Source: Solenopsis invicta (lineage: Eukaryota > Arthropoda > Insecta > Hymenoptera > Formicidae). Taken from it: a stretch of DNA of 64,000 nt. Made by a program: the position numbers and the translations under genes. The notes under the pieces are model-generated. The model was not told where the DNA came from, did not search any database, and saw only the letters and a list, made by a program, of their open reading frames with translations. Shown here piece by piece: positions 22,696 to 35,002 of the stretch. The first letter of the stretch is position 1, and every line of letters begins with the position of its first letter. The stretch is from NCBI RefSeq assembly GCF_016802725.1, contig NC_052671.1, positions 24,801,728 through 24,865,727 on the forward strand, read 5' to 3'.

Positions 22696-23437
22696 CAGGG
22701 CTGGCAAAAACCTGGGTTTTTCAAATTAAACCCAACTCATCCGGTTATAACCGGTTTTACCTAGTTTTGCCTGGTTAAATCCATTTTTCATCAAATTCGT
22801 AACTGTATTAGGTTATAACTTTTTTGTTTCACTTTATTTTGTATTACTTATATGACTTGTGAAAGTTGATTAATTATAAACTAATATAAACGTACGATTT
22901 ACATTTAAGATTACTTTACAATTTAATTTGCAATTAAAACGTTTTGTGATTCAAGTATCTGGTCTGGTGCTATGTTGAGACTTTATTTTGAAAAATGTAT
23001 ATTTCTTTATAAATGGATATTATTTTATTTTTAAAAGTATATTACACATACACAATACAGATAATTTACGTTTAAATTTAGAGTTTAGTCCACGGTATTT
23101 TATTTTCTTAATTTACTTCATTAATTGAACTTAGCAAAGTATTATTACTTTTATTTTATAATTTTATTTTATTTATTAATATATTATATGTATTAATCTA
23201 ACATTTTAATATCTAACACTTTAATTTTAAAATATAATAAAAATAAATAATAAAATGCAACATTGTTTTCTTTTGTGATTTACAATCTAGATATTAATTT
23301 TATTTATGTTTTCCTAGGGTTTAAAAATGTATAGTAAAATAAAACCTCTGTGAGTTTTAGTATGGGTTTTTCACTTGGTTAAAATCGGTTTTAACCGGGT
23401 GTGTTTAACTGGGTTGGGCAAAATTTTACCAGCCCTG
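22696..23437. mobile_element. hAT-like MITE, 742 bp
   Basis: It begins CAGGGCTGGCAAAA and ends TTTTACCAGCCCTG, a perfect terminal inverted repeat of hAT style. The flanking TCATTTT/AAATTTT could be a decayed 7-8 bp target duplication. Inside are further inverted blocks (AACCGGTTTTA / TTTTAACCGG). There is no ORF, so it is non-autonomous. Confidence 0.7.
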
Positions 23438-23485
23438 AAATTTTCCAGTTGATGAGTGACAATACGTTATTTATACGTTCTTTTA

Positions 23486-24334
23486 CTTAGAAAAGAATAA
23501 AATATTCTCTGATTTTTTTCAATTTTATTCATATTTATATTAGTTATATTAGTACTTACCGTCCACTAATTCATGAATAAGTGGCACAACGTAATATTAA
23601 AGTATTATTAATACTTAATATACGATATTATTCTATTTATTCTTTTAATATGTTATAAATCCCACTTGAACATGTGTAGGGTACTGTTACTAAAGAAGAT
23701 TTTTTTAATTTATTACGCGCGGCAAAAGGTAAGTGTATTTTATTAATTTTTGCGGAAAGATTTGATTCGCATTTTGGGGATGAATTATAATATTATTTAA
23801 CGTAACAAGTATATACAATTGTACACACACACACAAACATACTTACATATAAAAGATTGTATATGTACGTTTTACAAATAATAACTGTGCGTGTACATAT
23901 GTAGCATTCACATTGCATATTTTAAAATAGCGTAATTCAGTAAAAATTTTAATAATTATGTTAATTATAATTTTTTATAAATTGTGCTATTTCAAAATGT
24001 GCAATGTCCCGTGTGGAAATTTATCCGGAAATTTATTCATATTTAATACTGTCCCCATATGGGTATTACTGAGGCATGCAAAATAAAGGCCAAACTCAAG
24101 CCCATTTAGGATATAGTTACGATAGTATAACTTAGGCTGCCCAATTACAATTATAAGACCCAGTTTGGATTTTACTTTTATTCTAAGATAATTATACTTA
24201 AAAAGTAAGTTTAAATAAAAATTTCTTTTTTTTAAAAATAAGCAAAATTTAACTTAATTATTTCGTACATTTGAAATATTATTTTTTTACAGAGAAAAAA
24301 CTTTTACTTTTTGTTCTAACTCATTAAAACCCAC
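23486..24334. other. AT-rich spacer
   Basis: No gene, RNA or terminal repeat is recognisable here. Confidence 0.4.
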
Positions 24335-24975
24335 GACCAGACCAACAAAGACAGCTAAAAAATAACACTTAAAAATAAGACAAAAACGTAAAAAAACATT
24401 ATTGACATAAAAAGCATGTTGCAAAAATCAATTTTGCAACTGATTTGTTCATAACAACTATAACAATTAAGAAAGTGTCACATATGTTTCTTTAGTAATT
24501 TTTCCCGTTGAATCGATTGGCGCAGTTTCTCTTTACAGTCAATTTTTAATAATTTCTCTATAATAATTAATTTGCAAAATCGACTTTTGCATCGTGCTCT
24601 TTACGTCAATAATGTTTTTTCATGCTCAGATTCAATATCTAATTGTTCTTTGGCTACTTTTGCCTGTCTGGCCATAAGCAGGAACAGATTTTAATTTTTA
24701 TATAGTTTATTTTTTTGCGTAAAATGTAAATAGTTTAAAAAAGAGTTATATATACATCTTTAGTAATTTTTCCCATAGAATTGATTGGCGCAATCAGTTT
24801 TCCTCTACAGTCAATTTTTAATAATTTGTTTAGTTGCAAAATTGATTTTTGTAACGTGTTTTTTACATCAATAATTCTTTATGTCCCCGTACTGTTTCCA
24901 ATTGTTACTTTTTATTTACTATCTTTACTGGTCTGGCTGTGGACAGGAACAGGTTTTAATTATTTATACAGTTTA
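24335..24975. repeat. Diverged tandem and inverted duplication
   Basis: Two direct units (about 24495-24715 and 24755-24972) share TTTAGTAATTTTTCCC, GATTGGCGCA, ACAGTCAATTTTTAATAATTT and GGTCTGGC/CTGGCC...AGGAACAG. A partial inverted unit (about 24335-24450) carries GACCAGACC and TTATTGACATAAA...GTTGCAAAA. The repeats are old; no ends of a known element are clear. Confidence 0.5.
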
Positions 24976-25105
24976 TTATAAAAATATCTAAGGCTAATTA
25001 ATCAAAGGGCTAATGAGAGTGTTTGCGCGGTACTTAACACGCACTTTCTTCATGTTTAAATCAGCTTGACTTCAAATATAACTTTTTATTAAGGATATTT
25101 CAAGT

Positions 25106-25175
25106 GTATGATTAGCTCAGTGTTAGCGTATTAGGTTACAGTTCCAAGATCTTAGGTTCGAATCCCGCCGATGCG
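25106..25175 (+). tRNA. tRNA-like remnant (tRNA pseudogene or SINE head)
   Basis: TTAGCTCAGTGTTAGCGT matches an A box and GGTTCGAATCC is a perfect B box, 30 bp apart. The 3' CCGATGC resembles a tRNA acceptor strand. The acceptor and T stems are largely mispaired, and the anticodon loop TTACAGT is not convincingly stemmed. It is not a functional tRNA; a tRNA-derived SINE is possible. Confidence 0.5.
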
Positions 25176-25697
25176 TTTTCAAAATTGTAAAATAATGCGT
25201 AATTGTATTTAGTGAATTAAACGTCTTATATGCGAAACAGTGAATACAGATTAAGCTATAAGAATAATGAAATCTGTTAAAAAACTAAAAAAATATATAT
25301 ACATTTTTAAGAAAATTAAAAAATAAACAGGCCTCTGCTAAAACTTTTGGCCCAAGTTTGAAAACTACTGTAGGCATAAGTGTTTGTGAGTGCCAAATGA
25401 GTATTTGTACTTGTAACTGAATATACATTTTTACACCTAAAATTTACACACAGTGTTTTTACTACTCAAAAATACTTATAACTATACGTTATTACTACTC
25501 GGATATACTAGTATGTAACCGCTTTAAGGCGATGCTGGACCGGTCTCTACACGTGCTTATTTTTGTGCACAGATAACTCTTAATTGGCTTAACAGATCGC
25601 AAAATCCTTTTACACAATTAAAGTAGTGACAAAAACACAGTTCGCTAGCTATAATTTAATACGAAAAACGAAAGTTGATTAAAAAATTATAATATAA
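25176..25697. other. AT-rich spacer with dispersed repeat word
   Basis: No gene is seen. TTTAAGGCGATGCTGGA at 25523-25539, followed by CCGGTCTCTA, resembles the copies near 19653 and 48101. Confidence 0.4.
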
Positions 25698-26287
25698 TTG
25701 TCGGTTCCGCCTTATAACGCGGTCCTCGCGATCCTCTAATCAGGCTGTCGCGCCTACGGACTCTTCGACGTCCGGTGCCCTCGCGCTCGGGATCACGTCA
25801 GAAATTCTCTCTCGCCGCTCCTCGTTCGGGGTCTCCTACGCGATGATCTGCGTGGAGTGTCGACATCCCTTACGCCGGACCTTCCCTCTTTGCGTCCTGC
25901 AATTTCAGCGGCCTCACTGTTGCGTACAGGCGCGACGGTAACAGATAACGTAATTAAATGAAGAGAGATCACCTGTCGTGCGCGCTACTACGATCCTGCG
26001 CACGGTCCGGAAGGTCTCAAGTGGCGGTAGGTCCTCCTTCTTGTAGTCTGCTCGCCGGATGAGATTTCGTCGATACAAAAAAATGAATATCCGCTAGCCG
26101 TCGATCCGCAAAACGTCGCTAAAATTAACGGACGGACACACGCACACAAAACAAAGACGCGAAATTGTAAGCGCACTCGCCGACACGTCCGTCTCCGAGC
26201 CGAGAGGACGTAGAGCCGCAGCGTGCGCTCCTCGTCCGGATCTTACGATCCCTGTGACTGACAGCCAAACGGGATGTCAGGTCACAA
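25698..26287 (-). repeat. 3' LTR, truncated
   Basis: The minus strand starts TGTGACCTGACATCCCG directly after a purine tract. It matches 34339-35006 in blocks such as GTGTCGACATCCCTTACGCC and GCTCGCCGGATGAGATTTCG. Only the first 590 bp of the roughly 1760-bp LTR are present; the homology stops at GGTTCCGCC (25703). Confidence 0.8.
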
Positions 26288-27460
26288 CTCCCCCTTCCCC
26301 GGGGAGGACCGAGGAGGTCTTGGCTATCGACGAACGTCGATAGCCACCCATTTCGCCAAACGGTGTCGAGCCAGCCACGAGGGAGACGGCGAAGCGGGTT
26401 GCAGTCGCCGGGAGTACAATACTGTCTCAGCCGCGTCCGGCTGCCTACGCTAGAAATTGCTCTACGAAGTGGAACTTCCGGGCTGTCCGGCTCGAGAAGG
26501 AGGCGCCCGTACTCCGGGGTCACATCCGTTGCCGATCCACCAGTCCGGCGGTCTCCGAGCTCTCTAAACGCCAAAAAGGGGTGGCCCTCTGCTGGGCCCG
26601 GTCGGGAGGAACATCTGGCGCCCTCGCGGCGTGCCCACATCCCGGTCCGTGGCATCCCGTCTAGTGGCCCGAAACGCAGAAAACTCTTAACATTTTCGAG
26701 ATGCCTACTCTAAAGTTCGCCGAAGATTTTCCCGGCGACTCCCCCCTCCGCTCGCCCTCCCCGCACGCAACCAAGCACTAGAATACAAAGTCCGCAATCA
26801 TTTTAACTAATTCTCCGATGCCTCCCCACGAGGCGGCAGCAATGATAAAGGGAAACAAAAAAGAGATGCGAAAACGAGGCGTCGTACTTACCAGCGGAGG
26901 CCTTGTCACCTCCGCCTGATCGATAATACTCCACAGCCCAGTTGTACATTCTCCTTAACGGACGGCACTTCCCAAACAATTACACCCAGACGTTCACACG
27001 TGGCAGACATAACTTTCATAGTGCCTAGCGGTAGCCTTATGTAAAAGCAACGAGAGCGGATAGGGACCAAGGTAAAACAGTAACTAGAGACACAAAGCTT
27101 TTATTAGGCTTTACAACGGGTTCGCAGAGGGGGGGGGGGGGGGGAAGAAGGCTGCCCGAAAGGGACGAGAAAGAAAAGAGAAAAAAAATTCTTAATGCTT
27201 CCTCCCCCAACAAAATTACCCTACTCCTCTCGGGCCCATCAACCAGTAAGGCAAAAAGAAAAAAAATACAAATAAACACAAATAAATCCTGCCCAAACAC
27301 AAAAAAAAATCTATACGGAAAGAAGAGAAGAAAAAAAAGGAGAGAGAAAAAGAAAAAAACAGTGCCTCCAAGGGGCAGGGTAGTGCAGGCGCAGGGACGG
27401 ACGCCCTCGGCGCGGAAGGGGGGGTCGCAACCCCGGGCTTCGGACCTCACCTCGCTTTTC
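26288..27460 (-). other. GC-rich 3' region of the Gypsy element
   Basis: This lies between the zinc-knuckle ORF and the polypurine tract. It includes a poly-G run at about 27127-27143 and A-rich tracts near 27180-27360. ORFs on both strands (for example minus 26655-26125) show no family I recognise. Confidence 0.4.
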
Positions 27461-28050
27461 CTATCTGCGTGTCTCCGGGCGCGCGGTCGTTCGGCGCCAA
27501 TCCTCGCCGCACCGCGGGCATTCCCTGATGGTAACGCCGACGTAGCCGCAAGCGTAGCAGAACCTCCCTAGTGGTTCTGGACAGCGGGAGTACCGGTGGG
27601 CTCTGGAACCGCAGTTCCAGCAGCCCACCGGTGAGATTGGGAGGTACTCCTCCTCCCCCACGTCGATTTGCAGCGCAGGCCTCAGTGCTTTCGGTCTCGC
27701 GGCCGGTCCACGACGCTGGACAGTCTCCAGCCGCACTCGCCGTCGCTCGTTTTCCTTCTCCCTCTCGGTCAACGGTTTCCTCGATGCGAGGGGCTCCAGA
27801 CCGCGGACGGGGTCCGTTTGGATGGTTTTCTCCCATTGATGGCATCCACCCCAGACCACCTGAACCCCCACGCTACGGGTCGTCCGCTGGCTTAAATGGC
27901 TTCGCTCCGCGGTCCCATTCGCTCCACGGCTCCGCTCCCTCAGTCGCTCGAGGTCGCCGCGCTCCCGCCAGAAGTCCGGGTACTCCCAGTATTTACGCTA
28001 TAGAGATCCCGGTACTTCAATAGGAACTCCTCCCGCTCCGCCGCCATGGC
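27461..28050 (-). pseudogene. gag: Second Gag-like zinc-knuckle ORF downstream of integrase
   Basis: The open frame at 27871-27461 ends in two cysteine-rich repeats: CWNCGSRAHRYSRC and CYACGYVGVTIRECPRC. These resemble, but are clearly distinct from, those of the upstream Gag (CWNCDKIGHIAREC and CYRCGKTGMTVKSC). Upstream to about 28050 two other frames continue a Gag-like text (a WYRR...EEFLLKYRD block, then a YPDFWRERGDLERL block), so a frameshift or two separates them. Gypsy elements place gag first, so a gag after integrase is out of place. A nested or recombined second element is the simplest reading; a true accessory ORF is the alternative. Confidence 0.6.
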
Positions 28051-28176
28051 GCGGCGGTACCATTCCCTTCCATCCTACATCTGGCTGCTTAATTTCGGGG
28101 GCAGGGATACAACAAGGGCAAGGGACAGAAGAAAAGAGAAAAACAAAAATTGAAGCACGTCTCAATCAGGCACGTC

Positions 28177-29253
28177 CTAGGCACCATTATACGCTTTTAG
28201 GTCCTTCACGTGGACCTTTCCTATCGCGGTTCCGTCTAACTCGGTGAGCTCGTATACGACAGGCGAAAGGGCTCTCGAAACTCGGAATGGTCCATGGAAT
28301 CTCGGTGACAATTTCGCCGCGATGTTTTGAGCCGCGGACGATAGAACGTGCTGTCTCTTCAAAACGAGCTCTCCCACCCCAAAAACTTTATCACGCCGGT
28401 GCTGGTTGTAATACTTTGCTTATTTTTGGTATGCTTGCTCAAGATTCTCCAAAACGCACGCATGCAACGCTCGCAAGTCCTGCATACGTCGCGACCAGTC
28501 CCCCACTTCGCCCGAGGCCACCTCGGTAGCGTTGCGGCAACGACGACGCAAAGAGTTAATTGGCTCTAATTCACGACCGAGATTTAAAAACGCAGGCGAG
28601 GTTCCGATAGATGAGTGGTGGGCGGTATTATACGCGAAACGGAAGTCGTGGAGATCCCAGTCGCGGTGGTCACGATCGAGAAACGCAATAATCATCGTTT
28701 TCAATACTCGGTTCACCCTCTCCACGGGGTTGGCTTGCGGGTGATACGGCGGGACGGTTGTGTGCGTTATCCCGAAATCCCGCGCAAAAGCTCTCAACGT
28801 CTGGTTCACGAACTCGGTCCCGTTATCCGTCAGCAGGAATTTTGGCGTACCCTATCGCGACAAAACGAGATCTTCGAGAGCTTCCCGTATCTTTTTGCCG
28901 TTTGCAGTTCGCAGCGCTTGGCATTCGACCCATTTAGTGAACAAGTCTTGTATCACAAGGAGATACGAATGACCGTTCTTACTTCGCGGTAATGGACCCA
29001 TGATGTCCGCCGCGATGACCGTCCACGGTGCCTCTATCACGCGACGACCCATCAATCCCACGGGACTGGCTTGTTCGACCTTTGTCCGCTGGCAGACCTC
29101 GCACCTTTTCACGTACCCTGCCACGTCGCAAAACGCATTCGGCCAGTAGTACGCGATACTCAAGCGGTAGTGTGTTTTATCGACCCCCAAGTGACCGGAT
29201 TGCGGATCGTCGTGAGACTCACGCAGAGCCTCCCCCCGCAATTCCCGTGGCAA
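28177..29253 (-). pseudogene. pol: Gypsy integrase with two nonsense codons
   Basis: The zinc-binding domain (HLGVDKTHYRL...CEVCQRTK) is near 29190-29090. The core follows with ADIMGPLP (first Asp) and TDNGTEFVN (second Asp, about 28825), then the Glu in NPVERVNR. The C-terminal part has KLSPRFHGPFRV. A TAG at 28851-28853 replaces a Trp before the second Asp. A TAA at about 28420-28422 lies before the C-terminal domain. All three pieces are in the same frame. The integrase frame differs from that of the RT ORF upstream, so there is also a frameshift near 29260. Confidence 0.85.
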
Positions 29254-29270
29254 TACTAATTTCCAACGGT

Positions 29271-31418
29271 CTAGATCGGGGACAATGGCCGAATGGTCAC
29301 CGGACGCGGTTTCAGGAAATAGAGTTGCCCGTCCACGATTTTCCAGTCGGTACAGTTTTTCTTTGCCTCCCCCACCTCGCGAAATTTTTCAAGATACCAC
29401 TGGTCGTGCGTGTTCGGCGGATTAATCGCGTCGGCGACCGCGACCACGGCGGGCTCGGTTTCCCCCTCGAACATTCGCGACAAGGCGTCCGGAACATGGT
29501 GCTGCGCGCCCTTACGATGTACAACTTCATAGTCGTACTCGAGCAACTCCAACGCCCACCGCGCTAGTCGACCCGTCGGGTTCTTGAGATGGTGAAGCCA
29601 GCGTAAACTACTATGATCGGTTATCACAGTAAATTTGTAACCTTCGAGGTACGGCCTAAACTTTTGTATGGCCCACACGACTGCCAGACACTCCTGTTCA
29701 GTTACGGAATACTTTTTCTCCGGGTCCGACAAGGCTCGACTCGCGAACGCGATAACGTGCTCGACTTCGTCCACCGCCTGTGTCAGGACCGCTCCCAATC
29801 CGACGGAGCTCGCGTCCGTTTGTAACACAAACGGAATCGAAAAATCCGGGCATGCTAGTGTCGGAGCGGACGTTGAGCGCGCGCGAATTTGTTCAAAGGC
29901 CGCTTCCTGTTCGCCCCCCCACTCCCACCGCTGGTTTTTCCTAAGTAATCGGGTGAGCGGTTCGCTGAGCGTCACGAATTGCGGGATGAAGCGACGGTAC
30001 CAGGACGACATCCCGAGAAAACGGCGTAATTGCTTTAGATTGCGCGGAGCCGGATACTCCAAGATCGGTTGCACTTTATCGGGGTCAATGGTTAGCCCCT
30101 CTCTCTGCACAACGAAGCCGAGGTAACGAACGTGTGCGCGACAAAATTTACACTTTCCCGGATTGATAGTGAGACCGGCTGCGGCGATTTTATCCAAAAC
30201 CCGTTGAAGCCACTCTAAATGTTCCTCGAACGTGGACGTTACCACGACGATGTCGTTCAGATACGCGAACGCATGCGGTTCCATCTCTGGACCGATCAGT
30301 TTGTCGAGGGGTCGTTGAAAGGTCGCGGGCGCCTCCGTCAGTCCGTACGGCATGCGAGTGAAGTGATACAACCCTTTACCCGGTACGCTAAACGCGGTAA
30401 TTTCCCTACTCTCCTTTGCTAAAGGAATCTGAAAATACGCTTGGCTCAAATCGATCGTTGAGATGTAATGGGCGGGTCGCAACTTATCGAGAATACCGTT
30501 CAGATTTGGTAGCGGGTACGCGTGCTTCTTTGAAATGCTGTTTATTTTCCGAAAGTCAAGGCAAAACCGATATTTGCCCGTGGCCTTCTTCACCATCACA
30601 ATGGGATTCGACCATTCGCTAAACGACGGTTCTATAATTCCCGCTTCTAACATTTTGTTGACTTCCTCGCGTATCGCGTCCTGAACTTTCGGCGAAACCA
30701 AATAACACCTTTGTTTCACAAGCCGGTGTTGTCCCACGTCAATGCGATGCTCGGTAAGCCTAGTAATACCCGGATTCGCGACTTGTTTTGGTACTTGTTT
30801 TTCTAGGAATTCCTTTAGACGCCGTTCCTGATCCGATGTCAACTCCGAAAGCCCGCCACCGGCTGGAACGCCGGCGATCGCGGACGTAATATTTTTCCCG
30901 CCAAGCTGGAACGGATACTTGCGATCAGGCTCGTCCGCAAAAGTCCACACCGCGGCAGTGAAATCGAGACTAATGCTGAAAACGCACAGAAAATCTACAC
31001 CTGCTACGCACGGGACGACTAAATTCGGCAAGAGGCACACGGAGAGAGCGTGGTGCCTCCCCTCCAACTCCACCGTCACGTCGGCTTCCTCCGCGATCGC
31101 GGCGATCTGACCGTTCGCGGTTTGAATCCGCGAGCCGCGGTCGCGGAGCGTCGGAATTCCCAGCCGTCGCAGTATTCGGATCCCGTCCTGCCCGAAAATC
31201 GTGCGGCTCGACCCGGAGTCCACCAGCGCGAGGAGGGAGTGCCCCTCCACGAGAACGCGAAAATATCGGAGGGGTGGGCGCCCCTCGATCGGAAACGCAC
31301 CGTATGAGTGTTCGAAATCGCTTAAGTTAATGGGTGATCGGGCCTCTGCCGATTCTATGGGAGTCGCGCAGACCCGATCTAGCGACTCGCCGGCTCGTTT
31401 CCCGCGCACGTGGCACAC
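29271..31418 (-). pseudogene. pol: Gypsy protease-RT-RNase H, RT catalytic Asp lost
   Basis: A 715-residue open frame. The retropepsin site DSGS is at residues 67-70. RT spans about residues 250-430, with EPSFSEWSNPIVMVKK, CLDFRKINSISKKHAYPLP and the primer grip region. The catalytic box reads YLNDIV instead of YLDDIV: codon AAC at 30257-30255, residue 388. The first Asp of this box binds the metal ions in all active RTs, so this copy should be dead. RNase H has LQTDASSVGLGAVLTQ, TEQECLAVVWA and ITDHSSL. The frame is lost just before the integrase. Gag-Pol linkage is by a different frame in the preceding ORF. Confidence 0.88.
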
Positions 31419-32661
31419 GACTTCACGGTCATGCCGGTCTTACCGCAACGGTAGCAATACATCCGCCGGTTCTCGCCGCACTCGCGCGCGATGTGACCGA
31501 TTTTATCGCAGTTCCAGCATTTAGCGGTGCTGGTACGCGGAGAAGCGGTTGCGGGGTCCGCGGAGGCGGTACTCGTCGACGCGGCCGTCGGCGCGGCGGC
31601 GGCGATGCTTGGTAGCTTCGCGGATTTCTTACGCCCCCCGGGACTTGCAGTCGCGACTCCCGCTGCGACGACCGCAGGCGCGCGCGCGGCTTTCCCCGGC
31701 GAGCGATAGGCCAATTCCGGAAAAAGAGATCGCTCCGGCGCGGGTGGAGCACAATAGCGGGTGGCAGCATCGTGGCTCACTTTAATTTGCGACGCCAATA
31801 ACTCCAATGACGCGAAACTTCTAAATTCGTCTCGGCGAATCGCTATCTGTAATCGCGGCAACATATTCCGATGCGCGTAATTTAATTGCTCTTCGAGAGT
31901 CCACGGCGGACTTAGTCGATCGAATAATGCCTGCATACACGTCAAATAATCGGCGACGGTCTCGTGCTCCCCCTGCGTACGACGGAGAATCTCGTCGCGC
32001 AACGCGAATTGAAAATCCGGATCGCCGAATTGCGCGCGCTATGCCACCACAAAGTCATCCCACGATCGCCATTCCGCGCGTCGGTTGCGGAACCAATGTA
32101 CCGCCGTCCCCGATAAAAAGAACGGCAGGCAACGGAAAAGATCGTCCGAAACGGGCAGCAATGCGCGACCCTCCTCAATACGCACTAAAAATGCTTCCGC
32201 GTCGCCACCGCGAGAACCCGAGAACGCCAAGTTCCATTTTCGCAAAATGTTGAAAATCTCCGTAATGCTGCAATCCGCCAGGGGGTGGAGGCCGCCCTCC
32301 GCCCCCGCGAAGCGGCAGCATCTCACGAGGAAGCGTGAGCGGGAATCGCGTCGTCGTCCTCGCCCAGGCGAAGGTTGCCCATCGCGAGGTCACCCGGACT
32401 GTCCGGTCGCATCGGCGGAGAGGGCGGGGGTAGCCGTTGGATGACCGGCATCTCGATAGCGTCGTGTAACGACGCGGTCTCGATCGGCTGTTCCATCTCG
32501 TAACGCAATAGGCGGTCGTGCAATGCCGCGAGATCCCCACCGCTCAGCTGTCCACGACGCGCCAATTCTTCCCGCAAGCGATCCTCCGATAACTTATAAA
32601 TCCACCCGTAACGCGATTTTCCCTCCGAAGTTGTCATCGCGAAAGAACGCCGCGAAGCCAC
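31379..32661 (-). pseudogene. gag: Gypsy Gag, one frameshift and one nonsense codon
   Basis: The first frame (32661-32323) has a SAP-like helix pair (KLSEDRLREELARRGQLSGG). The frame then shifts near 32325. The next frame (32326-31379) carries the capsid-like region (SGTAVHWFRNRRAEWRSWDD) and, after a TAG at 32041-32039, DEILRRTQGEHETVADYL. The Ala/Thr/Ser-rich linker leads to zinc knuckles CWNCDKIGHIAREC and CYRCGKTGMTVKSC. The pieces on either side of the TAG are in one frame, so a single point change explains it. Gag packages the RNA and forms the particle. Confidence 0.85.
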
Positions 32662-33225
32662 ACGACGCTACAGCGAACGAAAGAGACTCGCAAGGACGGG
32701 GCGACCGAAAGTCAAGATACGGTCGCTCACAACGATCCGCGAGGTTCAGAACGAATAATATTTTAACACAAATATTTTCCAAATTCCGCCAGCCCAAACG
32801 CGAAAACTCTCAGTAAGCCAGAACGGTGAAGGCAATTACAGAGAGGCACTCGAAAACGTAAACAACGTCGTCGCGCGAACGCGTACGCGAGCGCGAGAGA
32901 GACAGCCGCAAGGTCGACGCGCACGCACAGCGCACGGCCACAAGCGATGTCGCGCGAAACCGTTCACGCGGAAAACACTCGAAATTCCAGGACCACTTGA
33001 ATTCACAAAATCAGTACGCGAAAAATAGCATGCACATTGCTGAAAAGAAAATGATTAGAAACAACAGAAATCACAACAATAAAATTCACCAGAGAGACAT
33101 AAATCACACATATAGAAAATAATTTCAAAATGCAATAAATCAATACGAAAACATGCAGAAGTCCTCTCGCTCTCAACGCCCGTAATTTCGATATTTGTAG
33201 AATTTCTATTTTCCAACGTTTCTGT
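32662..33225 (-). other. Gypsy 5' leader between PBS and gag
   Basis: About 560 bp with no supported ORF. Leaders of this length are common in Gypsy elements and often hold the packaging signal. Confidence 0.4.
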
Positions 33226-33243
33226 GCCCCACGTTGGGCGCCA
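33226..33243 (-). other. Primer-binding site
   Basis: The minus strand reads TGGCGCCCAACGTGGGGC, starting with the TGG that pairs with a tRNA CCA end. It lies 4 bp inside the candidate LTR end (GCGGTCGCA). A second similar word, TGGCGCCCAATC, lies 117-134 bp further out at 33371-33360, and the same word follows the neighbouring LTR at 35210. Confidence 0.65.
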
Positions 33244-33247
33244 AATT

Positions 33248-35002
33248 TGCGACCGCACTCACGAGCGTGGTGCAACTACGTTAACTGCGCGTGACGCTAG
33301 TTAGGCAGCCACGGTAATCGCGAAGTCGCTCACATCAAATGCGTGAAGTTAGCCGGTACGATTGGGCGCCAGGCACGAGCGAGCGTGCCACTCTTAGATC
33401 GGGACGTGACCGATCTCTCGATTCCTGCCGGAAAAGGAAACGCGAAGACACTCTACCTCGTCACGGGCAATAACGGGCTCTGTTAACCGGTAGCTCAGCC
33501 ACGGGATTGGCAGAGGGGGTGGTTCGCGGCAGGCGGGGTGGTAGAGGAGAGCGAGGGAACTTAAAGAAAACACTTCAATTTGATAAAGAAATGGACAATG
33601 TATTTCCACGATCTAACACTACTCCCAGGGTTTGGCGACGATGCCTCGCGAACCGGGCGCGGTCAGAAAATACTACGCGGTCGTCGGTACGAGCTCACCG
33701 AACGGGGAGAGTCAAAATTCCATTCTAAGTAGCGGCGGACAAAATACGCCGTACACACTCGCAACTCTGCACACGCACTCTCATTTCACGCGAAATTGCA
33801 TGGCGATTCGGTACGAACCAAGTTCGGAAATACGCGGAACAAAACGGGAATCGCCAAACAGAAAGGCATACACACGCTACTACGGACGACACACAAGAAT
33901 ATGACACAATTAACGCGACTTGGCTGTGGGGTCGGCGACGCTCTCAATAAACGGAACCGGAAGAATCAAGACGCGGCTTGATCGGGTGAGGCGCACGGCG
34001 GCTGAGCACGCGGACAGCACGCGATCGCCGGCGTGTTCCCGGCGAAAGATTTTACGGCGAACGATAACTCTAAATGCAACTCTCGCACGCGCGACTCATC
34101 CGACTGGCGAAATCGGTGGCTTTACACAAGTCTCGTTCGTCTCACCACAACGCTGGCTTGTCTCGAACTCGTCCCAGAACAGGGACTCGCCCCTGGGTGA
34201 CGGCGGCTCCCGTCGTCTCGGCTAAGGGTCAGATCCCGGCGACGATCCACAGCGAAGTGATCGATAGCGCGAGGAAATTTGGCAGGCGGCACGCAGGATC
34301 TCTCGCCCCACGCACGGGGGTTCGTCGCGCCGCGCTATTGGTTCCGCCATATAACGCGGTCCTCGCGACTCTCTAATCAGGCTGTCGTGCCGCGGCGCGC
34401 AATTCGAGGTAGGTCGGTGTCTTCGGGCAGCTCGCGACTCTTCCCGTGGTTTTCCCGAGGCCGGACGGCTATCCCTACGGACTCTTCGACGTCCGGTGCC
34501 CCCGCGCTCGGGACCACGTCAGAAACTCTCTCTCGCAGCTCCTCGTTCGGGGTCTCCTACGCGATGATCTGCGTGGAGTGTCGACATCCCTTACGCCGGA
34601 CCTTCCCTCTTTGCGTCCTGCAATTTCAGCGGCCTCACTGTTGCGTACAGGCGCGACGGTAAGAGATAACGTAATTAAATGAAGAGAGATCACCTGTCGT
34701 GCGCGCTACTGCGATCTTGCGCACTGTCCGGAAGGTCTCAAGTGGCGGTAGGTCCTCCTTCTTGTAGTCTGCTCGCCGGGTGAGATTTCGTCGATACAAA
34801 AAAATGAATATCCGCTAGCCGCCGATCCGCAAAACGTTGCTAAAATTAACGGACGGACACACGCACACAAAACAAAGACGCGAAATTGTAAGCGCACTCG
34901 CCGACACGTCCGTCTCCGAGCCGAGAGGACGTAGAGCCGCAGCGTGCGCTCCTCGTCCGGATCTTACGATCCCTGTGACTGACAGCCAAACGGGATGTCA
35001 CG

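Noticed and set aside
25106..25175. Functional tRNA gene
   Set aside because: A and B boxes are present but the acceptor, anticodon and T stems do not pair.
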